A program made the translations under genes and the position numbers. The notes below the pieces were generated by a model that did no database searches, was not told the DNA's origin, and saw only the letters and a program-made list of their open reading frames with translations. A stretch of DNA of 64,000 nucleotides from Selaginella moellendorffii (Eukaryota; Streptophyta; Lycopodiopsida; Selaginellales; Selaginellaceae), in assembly GCF_000143415.4 (NCBI RefSeq), contig NW_003314262.1:2468603-2532602 (forward strand). The letters are read 5' to 3'. This document shows, one piece after another, positions 21,518-33,411 of the stretch; the stretch's first letter is position 1, and each line of letters opens with the position of its first letter.

Positions 21518-24500
21518 TTAGAAATACGATGACTGAGAGTGGAGTACCTGGAGATGAGCTAAAATCCTTGCCGCCATCGGCCTCGTCACGCTGTTACCTC
21601 GCGAGGTCAGCTCGATAAGTGGCATCTGAGCCGAGCTCCCAAACTCGTTCCGGTACCTGTCGATACGGAACACCTTCTCCAGCATCCACAGCGCCTTTTC
21701 TTTCGCCTCCGGCGTTCCAAACGTGATAACTCTCACCAGGCTGCGAATCCCGCGAGCATCCGCGATGACTTTCACTCCCTTCTGCCAGATCTCGTCGTGG
21801 AGCAGCGTCGCTAGCGCAGCGAGTGCGGCTTCCTGGACTTGGGCCTCGCTCGCCTCCAGGCACTGGATCAGCGGAGCCACTGCTTTGGCCTCGAGCATGC
21901 AAAACGAGCCTCTCTCGGAGCAGTGGCCTTGGTGGAGCTCGCACCCTGTTTCTCGAGGCCGGAAGAAGCACGAGAACAATCCGGCGCTGCTTCTCGCCAC
22001 GGGCGTGGAAAGCCTTCGGGAACTCTCCGAGAACTGTGCCAGTCCTGTCGCAGCTCTCGCTCTTGCCAGTGGACTCCCCGCCGAAAGTACGTCGACCAGG
22101 CGTGACACGGCACCGTGATCAGCAGCCAGGCGTTGCAAGTCCTCCCGTGCTGGCCTTGTAAAGTGTAGTAGCACCGCCACCGAGTTCTCCACGACCGAGT
22201 CTTGGACGCTCTTTGGCATGGCTCTCGTACCCCGAACCACACCGTCCAGGAGATTTAGCGTTGGAGGAAGCGCTCCGGCTTGGAGCAGCCTCTCGATCAC
22301 TTGGTTGTCGGTTGACGGGAGGTTGCCAAGGATCCCAACGGCGGCAGCTTTTTCTTCGTCCGAGCTCCATGTAGCCGATAGTACGTCGACTAACGTCTTG
22401 AAGCTAGTCGGGCCAAGGAACTCGGATATCTCACGTCCAGAGCCATCTCCCGACAGGCAGAAGAGCAGTTTGAGAGCGTAGACTCGGACGCCAGAATCGC
22501 TGTTTTCGCAAAATGGAAGCAGCAGCTGGATGGCGTCTGCCGCTCTTAGGATGTTTCTGGCCCCTGCGGCGTCTCTAGAAGTAGCAATTCCGTAGAGTGC
22601 ACGTAGAAGATGTCCCTGGATCTCTGGCCCGGCGAGATTGAGTAGCGAAAGCAGTTGCACTAGTGTATCTTCGGATTCCAGCACCTCGTTGCTCTTGGAT
22701 GTATTCGCAGGTGACGATGCCAGATTGGCAAAAGTTGCTGCAGCTTGTTCTTTGAGCGTGACCAAGGAAGACGTGACTGAGCACAAGAGCCTGAGCAGGG
22801 AGGGGACGACGCCCGCAGCAATCATTTCGTCCCTATTGTCCGGAAGCGTTGACAAGTTTTGAAGTGCACCAAGCGCTGCAGATTTGGCTTCCAAGTTACC
22901 CAGGGAGATCATTTTCACAAGAGGACCTATAGCTCCATCCTGTGCTAATGTCGCTTTGCCTTGATCCGTAAGGCCCATTCTCGCGATCGCACTTGCCATT
23001 AAAATCTTGTCCTTGTCCGAGCCTACAAATACCAGTAAAACAGATGAAATGCCTGTTCCAAAAGAGAAACATGCATACCTTCAGCAAGCCGGACAGCAAG
23101 AGGTCTAAAGTAGTTTGCCTCGGCCATTTGTACCACGTTCTGGCTGTTGTTCGAAAGAGCATCCAGCAAAGCCGTGGCATCCTGAACAGCGCTTTCGATC
23201 TCGTTCCTCAGCGTCGCAAGCAGAAGAATGCATCCCTGAGCTTTCCCAATCTGGTCGCAAATCCTGGGAACCTTCGATAGCTCCAACAGGAGCTTGACCG
23301 CTTCCTTTCGCTCTTCACCATCTCGCGACAGCGACCTCACCGTGAGGGGCAGTGCACCTGCGTCCATTATCCTTTCCTGCCTCAAAGTGTCGCAATTTAG
23401 AGCCTTGCCTGCACAACTGAATCAGACCATCAAGGAGCAAAAGGTGACAGAGCATACCTTGTTCTCGTTGCCAGCAGCAAGGCTAGAAAGCGCAGCCAGA
23501 GTTTTCATCCTTGTAGCTCTTTGTTTGGACTCGAGCAAGCTCACTATAACCGGGAGAAGTCCAGCTTCGGCAATCCAAGTGGGGTTCCGAGGCCTCTCTT
23601 CGCTAAGCCTGTGTAGTTCCCATAGTCCAGCTTGTACCTCAGTATCCTCCTGACTCTTGATCTTTCTTCCGCAAGCCTCGATATTGTACCGCGTGCTTCT
23701 GTCTCTGGACTCCTCGATCGCAGATCTCAAAGAGTGGTTCGGCTTCAACTCGAAGCTGTCGAGCTCGACCCCAGTCACGGGGCACACAGTGTTCCCATCC
23801 CGAAACCACTTCTCAATGGCGCTCCTCTCGAAAGTCTGGCCGGAAGCAATCTCCACCGGGTCCTCCATGAGAGCTCTCGTCAGCTGGCAGTAGAAAGGCA
23901 TGTACTGCCAGTTACTCCCAGTCACTCTATGAAACTCCCCACTGCCACCATTCTTCACGTTGGCGGCGCTCAAGAGCCCAATGATCTGCTCAAGCTGATA
24001 CGCCTCGGCTCGGTTCTTCCGGAGCTCGGCCTCTTCCTTCTCCTTCTTAAACTCCTCCAGCTCCTGAGCGAGAGCGAGTGTGTTCTGAGGCACTCCAACG
24101 GACCTGGCAATCTGGAGCAGCAGATCATTCGCGAAAGCACTGTCTGTTCGTTGGTCTCGGATCCCCAGCTCGATCTTCTCCACGAGCTCCTCGTCGGCGG
24201 CAGCAGCTCGAAACTGGGCGCTTTGCATGTCCACCAAGAGCTTGGAAGTCACCTCGCGGCTGTCCACCGAGATGTTCATGCTCGCCAGTGGAATGAGGCT
24301 CAAACACCTCCCAATCTCGTGCGTGATGTCCTGGACTTGCTTGACGAGCGTCCGGCAGTGTAGAAGAAGGTAGATCCGGCTCTTCGATCCACACAACTGG
24401 ATCAACTCCTGTGCCTTCTTCATCTCCCTCTCCAGGCTCTCCAGCGAGACTCTCATCGGCGGCGTGTCCCTCACATTCTTATCGTGGAGCTCTCGCAACA

Positions 24501-24663
24501 CGGGCAAGATCTTCTCCAGGTAGCTCCCAAGCTCGCTAAAGCTCTCCCTCTCGATCAACACATCCTTGGCAGCCATGGCCGTGTCCGTTACCTGGACTAC
24601 CAATCGAGCCAGCACCTCGGAGATCGGTGCCAACACCGCATTCCCTATGCCGCCGCGCAGCAT
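21518..24663 (-). CDS. U-box/ARM-repeat E3 ubiquitin ligase (PUB42/43/44 type)
   Basis: Three exons, 23458-24663, 23079-23403 and 21518-23022, encode 1011 aa. An N-terminal helical region (residues 1-200) precedes a coiled coil (about 200-225: EELEEFKKEKEEAELRKN-like). The U-box lies at about 256-330, with MPFYCQLTRALMEDPVEIAS, GQTFERSAIEKWF and CPVTGVEL. The remaining 650 residues are ARM repeats (AALGALQNLSTLPDNRDEM, ALRALYGIATSRDAAGARN), ending in a conserved tail (QMPLIELTSRGNS, then QSSYF). The architecture matches the plant SAUL1/PUB42-44 clade, whose members ubiquitinate substrates at the plasma membrane and influence senescence and immunity in flowering plants. I chose ATG 24663. The second exon begins at GCTCTAAAT because the more obvious CAG acceptor 5 bp earlier would give a stop. 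Confidence 0.92.
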
Positions 24664-24857
24664 TCTGTCCAATCCCAGAATCTCTCGCGAAATCTCTAGA
24701 ATCTAAGATCCAGAAGCATTCTTTCCTCAGATCCCAGCGAAGTCCTCCAGGAACTGGCGCTCGCTCGCTCGATCCTCACCTCGTTAATGCAATCGCCAAA
24801 CGCTGCTCGTCAAGTCAAGACCGTGTCCTCTTAAGAACCCTAAAAACAGGAGTGTTA

Positions 24858-27800
24858 TTATAGTCTTTGCCAGAGATCATGGAGCTCCTTTAACTCGTTT
24901 GGCAAAGCGTGGATGGAGGACCTCAAAGCAATGCGGTACATGGTTTTGATCGTCTCCACGTCCAGTGCTCGAGCGCTCGACGCTTTGTCCTCTTTGATCA
25001 CAGCTCCCAGCAAGTTTTTCAGCAAAGTCTGGAGCTGGGCGATGAATTTTTCCAGAGTTTCGCCCGCTGGCCTCGATTCCACTGTCACTTCCAGCGCTCG
25101 CCGGCCTTCCAGCATGCACGCCATTCCTTGCTCCAGTATCAACAGCTGCGCAAAGAAACCTTCCATTAGAACACTAGAACTTCACGATCGAAGAAAAAGA
25201 ACTTTGTTATGCAAAAAGCAAAGTGGTAGTACCTGGTTTGCGCCGGAAAATGGTAGCACCAAGAAGCAAAGGTCGCATTCCACCAGGAGGATGTCGAGGA
25301 ACATCGTCGGATGCGAATGAGGCCGATAGTAGCCGAGAGCTTTTCGGAGATGGTGGTCCGCTAGCGAGGCGTGGAACTTGAGATTCGTGTCTTTGCTGTA
25401 GTCGGTCTTGAGCTTGGCGATCTGGAGGCAGTTCCGAAGGTGCGAGCCGATCTGGAAGTGCGTGAAGGCGGCCTCCTGCGCTCGAGGAATCGACTCGTAG
25501 AGCAGCAGAGCCTCGAGGATGTCCGACGTCGCAAACAGTGATTGCAGCTTGTAGCTCGTCAGCGAGTCGCCCGAGTTTAGAACCGCGGATGTCTGCTGAT
25601 CCACCGTGAAGAGTCCCAGCCTCAGGTACGTGTTGGCGAGCTGCGTCACAACGTTTTCCTCGAGTTCCTTCGAGCCGGATAAGTTGGCGGCTTCTCTCTT
25701 CGCAGCTCGGTAGCACTTCAAGGCCTTCAAGTAAAACTCCCTGGCCTCGCGAGCGACTCGTTCGCGTTTCTCCGGACTCAAATCACCCACGGACATCCAG
25801 GCAACCAGCTTCTCGGCAGCCGATCTTAGTGCGTGGCCAAGGTTGCAGTTGACGAGAAGTACGTTTGTCGAATCTCCAACTGTTTCGAACGCTCGGATGG
25901 CGGTGAGATAGGCCATCTCGGCGAGAGCAAGATCCTCGCTAGCCAGTATCAGACGTGCGAGCTCGTTGCAGGCCCAGCCTTTCTTCCGAACGGCTGCGTC
26001 CAGATCTCTAGAGGCTCCAGGAACGTCTGTTAGAGCGTATATCGCAGCATCGTAGCAGTCCACTGCCGCCACGAAGTTGAGCTTCAAGTCCTTGGTGAGA
26101 ACTCGTTGCAAGTGGAAGCAGACGTGATTCTTGCAAACTTGCTTGTAACTGTAGTCTGCTTGAGTCTTCAATTCTTCCTCCACTGTCCCATCTTTCGCCT
26201 CATAAACAGTTGCCACCGCTTTTCCTGACTTCTTGTGCTTTGTCCGCTGCCTCGAGGAATTTTTCTCGCTGTAATCACTGCTACTCGTTGCACTGCTCCC
26301 ACTGCTTATTCTATCCATATGGCAGCTACAGTCACTAGCACTACAGACTCCACATCCCGGCTTTTGTCCGGACTTCTTCCTGAGGCGTTTAACTTCTCGC
26401 ACTATCTCCTCAGCCATTTGTAGCTCCTCGCCACCTTTCATTCCCTTGCGTGGAAGGCTATTTTCACCGAGAACCATGAGGTTTTTGATGTAGACGTCGC
26501 CTATCAACCGCCACACCTGGCCCCAAAAGAGTCCTTTCTGGAGGTCATTCTGCTGAGTTCCCGATTTACGAGGTAGGAACTTCTTCTTTGAGCTGCTTGC
26601 CGGCAAACAGTACTGGCAGCCATACGGACTAGGCAGGTTTTCCAGCTTCAGCACTGACGCATAAACGGAACAGGCGAGCTGAGCAGCTTTCACTGTCCGA
26701 ACCAGGTCTCCTTTCTCGCTGTAAGCCTCCCCCAGAGCAAGATAAGACTCTCCCAGCATCAAGATGAGCTCCCTGAGCTTCTGGTCCATCAAAACACCGA
26801 ACTCGCTGCTTCCAATGTCGTAGAAGCTGATACAGTCTATATCCCCGCAAAGGCACAGAGGGAACTGCTTGATATCCGTCACCCTCAACTTTTCCTTGTC
26901 AATGTCTTGAAGCTGCCTCTGGGACCGTAGAGATAGTATGGCTTCAGAGACGTGATGAACAGCGGCCAGGCGCGGAGAGACAGGATCGACTTCGGCATCC
27001 ATAACTTGTACAGGAGAGTCGTAAAGAGTCAGCTCTTTCTCCGAAACTTCTGTCTCGCCTGATGTCGTAGATAATTCCTCGATGCAAACGCTTTTCCCGT
27101 CAAGGTCCGGATCAACTATTTCTTCGTGATCGTAGGCTTCTAAAAGCAGAACAGGCTTCGCTGAAGAGTCATGCTCCTTGCAACAGTTTAGAATTAATCT
27201 GGCAACTTGCTCATGCGCGATTGCTCTGATTATCTAAACAAAACAAACTCAGACTTAGTGCCAGAGCTCAAAAAATTAACGAATAGCAACTTACCAGATG
27301 CTCTTCGTTGTCTAAGAACTCTAGACATTTCCGAAACAATTTAGCACATTTGCAAATGTCGCTTGACTCCTGAATAAACACAAACTTTCAATTAAGAAAA
27401 AGTCCCCTTACTTCAAAACATACCTGAGAACGTGATAAGCTGTAAGCAATGCGGTACAAAAGCATTGCCAGAGGCAACGTATAACAGTTACCATTAGCAT
27501 TCCGCGAAGGTAGTGTGCTGTGGCTGTCAACTTTCTTGCAGCTCTTAGATATATCTGATAGATCATACAGCTGCAACACGTCCTCGCCATGATTCTTACA
27601 CAGCTACAAAATTAGTGAAGTATTAGTACATGACACTCCGGATTGATAGCTTACCCAGTAGGTCCCAGGGTCATGCTTGCAATTTTCTTGAAGAAACCTC
27701 AGGACTGAAATGGCATTCTGTTGCACAATATGTGGCTGAAAAAAGACTGTCCCGTCTTCCGCAAGGCCCTTTAAGCAGAAAATGTCGTCGGTCTTTAGAA

Positions 27801-29133
27801 GCTCATATCCCTGAACGACGCCATTGTGATGGTAGCAAATAGCCAGCTCGGGAACACTGGCCATTACATTATCTAACCAGGCATCGAGCCACATCAGAGG
27901 CGTAACCTGCATAAAAGAGGCTGTCAGCAACGGCCTCGCACACAAACCATCTTCTTTTTACCTGTCGTTTAATCTCCATGAGGTGCAAACTTACAGCGAC
28001 ATGCTTCTCGTTGCTGAAAACCAGTAGATCGCTTCCTAGAAGCATTCGCAAGTTCTGAAACTGCCAGTAAAGGACCCGCAAAAAATCGTCGGATGTCTTC
28101 TTTTGCCTCACTCCATCTTCTTCAATGTACTCCGCATCATCATCCTCGTCATCATCATCCCCCAGCTCAACTTCAGCCTGCCTTCCACGCGAGAGCTTCC
28201 CGTCATGCTGGACCGGCAGTCTCATAGTAGCGCACAGGTTTCCCTCGCAGCCTTCTTCGTCTATAGTTTCCTGCCATGGGCTGAACAAGGACTCCGTCGA
28301 ACTGTTCGTCTCTTTGGTTGATTCCGACGGCGGGGGCGATCTCGACTGCATGGAATGGTGGACAAATCTCGAGTATAGCAGCTTCTCACCCAGCTTGACA
28401 GCTTTTTTGTGACGAACAAGCGTTTCTCTGTCTTCATCCGGCCTGCATTCAAACGTAAGCACGCAAAGAAACTCGAATTAAAGCAAAGACAAAAGTTGAC
28501 ACACCCACTGTTCAGTATGAGAGTCCTCCCAATCCTATGAACCGCGACTGACACCCGAGCTTTCGAGTATGGAGTCTTGAAGATCTGCTTCAGTATGTCA
28601 ACGGGAGCAATCACGTCGATCCCGTCCCCGTGGCCGGAGAGGGCACTCGCAGCTAAAGCATCGCATTTTTGAGTGACTGTTTTGCTGGTTGTTTCACATA
28701 TGTCTGAAAGAGAAAAAACTAAAAACTAAAGAACAATCCAAACGATTAGCTCTTACTTCCGGATGATTCGTTAACAGCAGCGAGAGCTTTGCTGCTCAGA
28801 GGCGCATTGAGATCAGTCTCCGCTGGAAGTAGCTTGTAGTGAGGCGCAATCACCCTGGATGAATGCAAGACAAGCAATTTATTGAGCAATCGCAAGATCG
28901 TCACTCAAAATCACATCGATCGCAAGAATTCACCTCTTGTGATAGACGACTGCTGTAGAGGAAAATGCCTTGGGCGGGCTCGCCGTCGGCACGGGCAAGC
29001 TCCCGCATATGAAGCTCAGCCCCGCAGCCTGAGAATCATCGCCGCTGTGATTGAGCGTCCTCTGGACTTGCATCGATCCCACGCATTGCAGCTCCTGCGG
29101 CTTGTCGTGGAATGCCACGACCTGTGCTTCCAT
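24858..29133 (-). CDS. EDRF1: EDRF1-like TPR protein
   Basis: Nine exons fit: 28934-29133, 28757-28854, 28505-28703, 27962-28442, 27655-27906, 27424-27603, 27295-27369, 25233-27233 and 24858-25145. Together they give 1257 aa, close to human EDRF1. The N-terminal part has family segments such as DVIAPVDILKQIFKTPYSKA, SVAVHRIGRTLILNSG and VTPLMWLDAWLDNVMASVPE. An acidic run (DDDDEDDDAEYIEED) lies in exon 4. The long exon 8 contains TPR-like helices (LILMLGESYLALGEAYSEKG, ALKCYRAAKREAANL). The protein is known in animals as a regulator of erythroid gene expression; the plant role is unknown. A nuclear or cytosolic scaffold is the most one can infer. ATG 29133 is the first in frame. Confidence 0.82.
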
Positions 29134-29215
29134 CGCTCATCCAAGAACCCTAAAACCACAGAAAATGAAAACCCTAAAACCACCAAAAAGAAAAAGATAA
29201 TTAAAGTAGAAATTG

Positions 29216-29289
29216 CGACCACGGTGGGATTCGAACCCACGACCTTCAGATCCGAAGTCTGACGCGCTAATCCACTGCGCTACGCGGCC
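29216..29289 (-). tRNA. tRNA-Arg (anticodon TCG)
   Basis: The minus strand gives a full cloverleaf: acceptor GGCCGCG pairing with CGTGGTC, D-arm GCGCAGTGGATTAGCGC, anticodon arm TCAGA-CTTCGGA-TCTGA with TCG anticodon, and T-arm GTGGGTTCGAATCCCAC. There is no intron. CTTTTTC about 20 bp downstream on the minus strand (about 29,189-29,195) can terminate Pol III. It reads CGA codons. It sits between EDRF1-like and the AAA-ATPase, on the same strand as both. Confidence 0.96.
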
Positions 29290-29426
29290 ATGTTATGTTT
29301 CCAATCACATTGCACAATCTACACAAATATCACAGCACATGATAGAAAAAAAAAACGTGGAAAGATTTTTCTTCCAACTTTTGTCACAATAATGCGGCCA
29401 GTCACTGTCAAAAATTAAGTGCTATG

Positions 29427-30866
29427 CTAATCCTGATTATTATCGTCATTATCACTGTCGCCGTCGCTGCCGCTGCTACAGAGGATGGAATCGTCCTCCT
29501 CGTCTTCGCTGTCGTTGAGATCGTCGCCCTGCGACACCTTGTCCGCTAGGGTTTTCACCACATTCTCCAGCGCCGCGGTGTGATCCTGGCCATGACGGAG
29601 TAGCGTCTCGACGGCGGAGGCCGGGGTCATCTTCACGCTCGCGATCAGGCCTTCGATCGCCGGGTAGAGCTCGTGATCCTCGATCTTGAGATAGGTCGCC
29701 GCGAGCGATCGAAATGCCGCGAACGAGCAGTAGCTCATGTGGATGTGCATGTCCATTCTCCCCGGCCGCAGGAGCGCAGCGTCCAATCGCTTCACGAAAT
29801 TCGTGGTGAAGACGAAGATCCGCTCGCTGCCGCACGAGGACCACAATCCATCCGTGAAATTCAGCAATCCCGAGAGTGTCACGCCCTGATCCTCTGGATC
29901 TAGCGCCCTCTCTCTCCTCCTCCTCCTCCTCTTTTGGATCTTGGAGATATTTCCTTCGTCCTCCTTGTCCTTGTTCTTCTTCTTCTTCTTGTTCCTGCGA
30001 CGATTCTCGATTGGAATGGAGCAATCGATGTCCTCCACCACGACAATCGCGCGATCCTTGACGTGAATCAGCAGCTGCCGGAGCTCCTGGTTGCTGCGGA
30101 CCTTGGTGAGCTCCAGATCGTAGACGTCATAGCCAGTGAAGTTCGACATGGCTCCAATCAGGCTGGATTTCCCGGTTCCAGGGGGGCCGTAGAGCAAATA
30201 CCCCCTCTTCCACGCTCGCCCCACTCCAGCATAGAAATCCTTGCCTTTCATGAATCTCGTGAGATCCTCCATGAGCAGCGCTTTGTAATCCGGATCCATG
30301 GCGATCGTGTCGAATGTGGGGGGCGGATTGAAAGGGATGGACTCCCACGACTCGTAGATGTTCGTGTGGAGCTCCTTCTCGCAGCCCAGTTTCTCGATCT
30401 CCCTGCCCCTTTCCATGACGAACGCAAGGTAATCGGGCACTAGATCTCGATCGGCTTTGGGGACTGTTAGATGGAGGAATCGCTGCTCCTCCCTGCGATA
30501 CATTTGCTCGCTCACGATCGTCTGGAGCTCCCACACTATCCTGGCGCCCCGGAATTCGTCGAAGACCTGCTGGCCAGTGGCGATGGTGAATGTGAGCTTC
30601 TTGGCGTTTCTAGGGCACTCGGCGGTGAGCGCGTCGGCCCTGTTCTTGAGGCTGGACGAGTAGAGGGCGGCGTAGGTGTAGAGATCGTTGCTTCCGGCGC
30701 CGCTGCGATCGCTGATTGTAATGCTGTGGTAGAGTGACCAGCGGTGGAGGATCTTGCGGCGGAGATCCTCGAGGAAGCGATAGAAATCGGGGGGGACTAG
30801 GGTTTTGAGGGCGGCGGCGACGCCCACCACCGACCAGAAGAATGCGATGAGCATCGAGTACTCCAT
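29427..30866 (-). CDS. AAA-ATPase, BCS1-like plant family
   Basis: Intronless, 479 aa from ATG 30866; the open frame runs further upstream, but MEYSMLIAFFWSVVGVAAAL is the family's N-terminal membrane anchor and is also the start of the decayed copy at 34,332. An AAA-assoc region lies at about 25-140. Walker A is at 227-234 (GPPGTGKS) and Walker B at about 275-281 (VVVEDID). A very basic insert (runs of Lys and Arg) follows Walker B. The arginine-finger region is LDAALLRPGRMDMHI. The tail is acidic (about 40 residues of D/E/S). Members are membrane-bound ATPases of mitochondria or ER, often stress-induced. A TATA box (TATAAAAG) lies on the minus strand at 30,995-31,002, about 130 bp upstream of the ATG. 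Confidence 0.93.
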   Translation of the reverse strand: MEYSMLIAFFWSVVGVAAALKTLVPPDFYRFLEDLRRKILHRWSLYHSITISDRSGAGSNDLYTYAALYSSSLKNRADALTAECPRNAKKLTFTIATGQQVFDEFRGARIVWELQTIVSEQMYRREEQRFLHLTVPKADRDLVPDYLAFVMERGREIEKLGCEKELHTNIYESWESIPFNPPPTFDTIAMDPDYKALLMEDLTRFMKGKDFYAGVGRAWKRGYLLYGPPGTGKSSLIGAMSNFTGYDVYDLELTKVRSNQELRQLLIHVKDRAIVVVEDIDCSIPIENRRRNKKKKKNKDKEDEGNISKIQKRRRRRRERALDPEDQGVTLSGLLNFTDGLWSSCGSERIFVFTTNFVKRLDAALLRPGRMDMHIHMSYCSFAAFRSLAATYLKIEDHELYPAIEGLIASVKMTPASAVETLLRHGQDHTAALENVVKTLADKVSQGDDLNDSEDEEDDSILCSSGSDGDSDNDDNNQD

Positions 30867-30994
30867 GGATCTCTCTCTCGCTCTCCAAATATGACGAGTG
30901 GATTGGAAGAGGGAGAAGAAATCTATCACTCGGCTTGACCTCGGCGATCGCCCAATTCCAGTGGTGGATGGTTTGGAGTGGAGTGGAGAGCGCA

Positions 30995-31002
30995 CTTTTA
31001 TA
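30995..31002 (-). promoter_or_regulatory. TATA box of the AAA-ATPase gene
   Basis: TATAAAAG on the minus strand, followed by leader sequence into ATG 30866. The upstream 100 bp (including GGCGATCGCCCAATTCCA and GAAGCTTGGA) is conserved in front of the decayed copy at 34,332. There the TATA word has become TATAAGAT at about 34,473-34,480. Confidence 0.6.
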
Positions 31003-31343
31003 GGGAAAAGAAGCTTGGACAGCACACAAATGGAACGTCCAACGAATCTTCGTCCTCTTCACTGTTTACTTGTCAAACAAAGTAAACTTTCTCTCGCGTC
31101 GCCGAATATTTCCGGGCTTGCTTTCCTTATTATGTTAATTTCATCTTCGCATAGGGATCAAACTCAGATATTCGTACCTCATGTTTTGTAGCTCGTAGGC
31201 AGTGCTGATTGGGGACATCGAGCCAGTGTAGTGATCGACGAACAGAATCGTTCCAGTGGCGGACAAATGCTACAAAATGCTCGATTAGGTAGGCGTGTGG
31301 ATCTCAAGAGAATCATAAATCAGTTTAAGAAACAAAACTTTGA

Positions 31344-33077
31344 TCACAGCGTCAGCTCCATTGCGTTCTCAACGATTTTGGCGAATGTATCCAGGAACGA
31401 TGCCAAGTCCGCGCCATAGAGAATCCGATGATCCGCAGTCACATTCACCTGACAATTCCATCACATAAGTTTCATGAGCAAAAGATTCCTTGACGTTTTC
31501 ATACCTGCATCTGGTTCTTAACACTAAACACGCGACCCTCGCTTGCCACAACAGTTGGTTTGGCTGCACCAACAGCCATAATCGCGCCCTGTGGAGACAA
31601 GAAATTTAACAAGCTCACTGAAAACTCGACAAAACCCATGCTTACTTGGCCAGGTGGAAGTATAGCGTCAAATCGATCCACGCCAAACATCCCCAGGTTT
31701 GATATTGTAAAAGTTCCTGTAATTGGTTGTCAAAGCGTATTGTGCAATGCTTAAACACACTAGAATTTGCTGAAACCTGTGGTGTACTCCTGGGGTTGCA
31801 GCTGTTTGGCACGAGCCTTGTCCACAAGCTCCTTCCACTTTCGAGCAAGGGTGTAGACATCAGCCTATTATACAACAGTGCCATCAGAGAAAACAGCGAA
31901 CGCAAAACTCAAATCTGATCTGGGAAAGAGGAGTTTACCTTGTCCGCATTCTGGAGCACTGGAGTTATAAGGCCTCCATGAATAGCCACGGCAACAGCGA
32001 TGTTGATGTTGCTGTTGTGACAGAAACTCTTGCCTTCCTTGCAACTTGCGTTTACGACAGGATGCCGGGCAAGCGCCAAAGCTGCTGCTTTTGCCAAAAG
32101 AACTGACATGGTGACCCCCTTGGATTTTATCTGCAGCAAAAATCCTCAAAAGCTAGCAAAAGAAGTAACAAAGTTACGTTACAAACCTTTCTGTAGAGAG
32201 CATCAATCCCAGTTGTCGAGATGGAACACCCGACCCGGAAAGTTGGCACGGACAAACTCTCCACCATGTTTTTGGACACTGCTGCCTGCATGCCAGTGAA
32301 AGGCACGGTGGAATCCGTTCGAGGAGGAGCTTCAGCTTTTCCCGAAGATGGAGATGGATCTGCCACTAGAGCTCCATCCTCCTGCTGCTTTGGCGATGCA
32401 AGGATGCTTGCTCCCACACCTTGCAAGCTCAGCACACTGCCCAGGCTCGTCAATGGCTTTCCAGCAAATACCTCGACGTCAGCTGGGACGATCCGTCCAT
32501 GCGGCCCAGTTCCGGAGATCTTGGAGAGGTCGGCCTTGTATTGTTTGGCCAACTTCTTTGCATGAGGAGTTGCGACGAGAGATTTCTCCTCCGCCACCAC
32601 CTCTGGAAGCGCGTCGGGAAATTCGACTTTAGGAGCTTCCACAGCTGGCGCTGGAGATGACAATCCAATCGATTTGCTCCTCGCCTCGGCAATATCCTCC
32701 TCGTTCTCTGCGAGCAACGCGATCAACTCGTTGATCGCCGCAGAACTGCCACTTTCCACCACAATGCGAGCCAAATATCCATCGTAGAACACTTCCACAT
32801 CCATGTCCGCCTTGTCCGACTCCACAACCGCGACGATATCCCCTTTCTTGACCTTGTCGCCTTCGGCCTTCGTCCACTCGACGACCTTGCCCTCGGTCAT
32901 GGTGGCGCTGAGCTTCGGCATGAGGATCTCGCGGATCTTCGCCGCCGCCACGACCAGCGATCCCCTCCTCCCGCCAATCGAACCCTTGGAAGAGGGAAAA
33001 ATAGCGATCCATCCCTTGGACGAAGAAAGATTGCCTCCTGGGCTTTGGATCAACATTGATGGATCCGAAATCATCAT
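31344..33077 (-). CDS. LTA2: Plastid pyruvate dehydrogenase E2 (dihydrolipoyl acetyltransferase)
   Basis: Six exons, 32187-33077, 31939-32130, 31777-31864, 31646-31716, 31505-31588 and 31344-31448, give 476 aa. The N-terminus (MMISDPSMLIQSP, Ser/Gly/Arg-rich to about residue 45) looks like a chloroplast transit peptide. One lipoyl domain follows, with the lipoylated Lys in VVESDKADMDVE, then an Ala/Pro linker. The E3/E1-binding domain shows ATPHAKKLAKQYKADLSKI and GTGPHGRIVPADVE. The catalytic core has the active-site DHRILYGAD near the C-terminus. A single lipoyl domain and the DKADM/GAD signatures point to the plastid isoform. It produces acetyl-CoA for fatty-acid synthesis in the stroma. 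ATG 33077 is the first in-frame ATG. Confidence 0.94.
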
Positions 33078-33124
33078 CGCCACCCGAGAAACACTAGGGG
33101 AAATTTAGGGCCACCATTACATGC

Positions 33125-33411
33125 ATGTCATCGTCCAAAAGAATGCAGCAATTCCAGCGTTGAAAAAGGGTACACAAAATTTTTTAAGTGAAATAAAAGG
33201 TTTCGCTGCGGCAGAAGCAGCTCACCATCGAAGGCACCAAGCGCAGGATATGACGTTCTAGATCCACACCGCATCCAGATTGATGGCGATCATCCCTGGG
33301 CAAAAGTCGAAGTTGTTTTCCAGAGTCATCCAAGAACACTGAAAACTCCGATGGCGTAGAGATTGAGGTGGAAGATCCGGGGATCACGGGCTTGATCTCG
33401 CGATCTGATCA
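33125..33411 (-). pseudogene. S-adenosylmethionine synthetase fragment (3' end)
   Basis: Collinear by eye with 35,165-35,870 of the intact SAM synthetase gene, in the same orientation. 33,140-33,170 matches its 3' flank (AAAGAATGCAGCAATTCCAGCG). 33,270-33,320 matches the C-terminal coding part (GATGGCGATCATCCCTGGGC, AAAGTCGAAGTTGTTTT). Patches at 33,330-33,411 match further upstream coding parts with several internal deletions. The frame is lost. It abuts the decayed AAA-ATPase copy, which supports one tandem duplication. Confidence 0.75.

Noticed and set aside
23632-24363. 243-codon plus-strand open frame opposite the U-box gene
   Set aside because: It lies antisense to well-conserved exons of the U-box/ARM ligase and has no recognisable domain.
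29216-29262. Plus-strand frame reading through the tRNA region (ATTVGFEPTTFRSEV)
   Set aside because: This is the antisense translation of the tRNA-Arg gene, a well-known false protein; the cloverleaf explains it.
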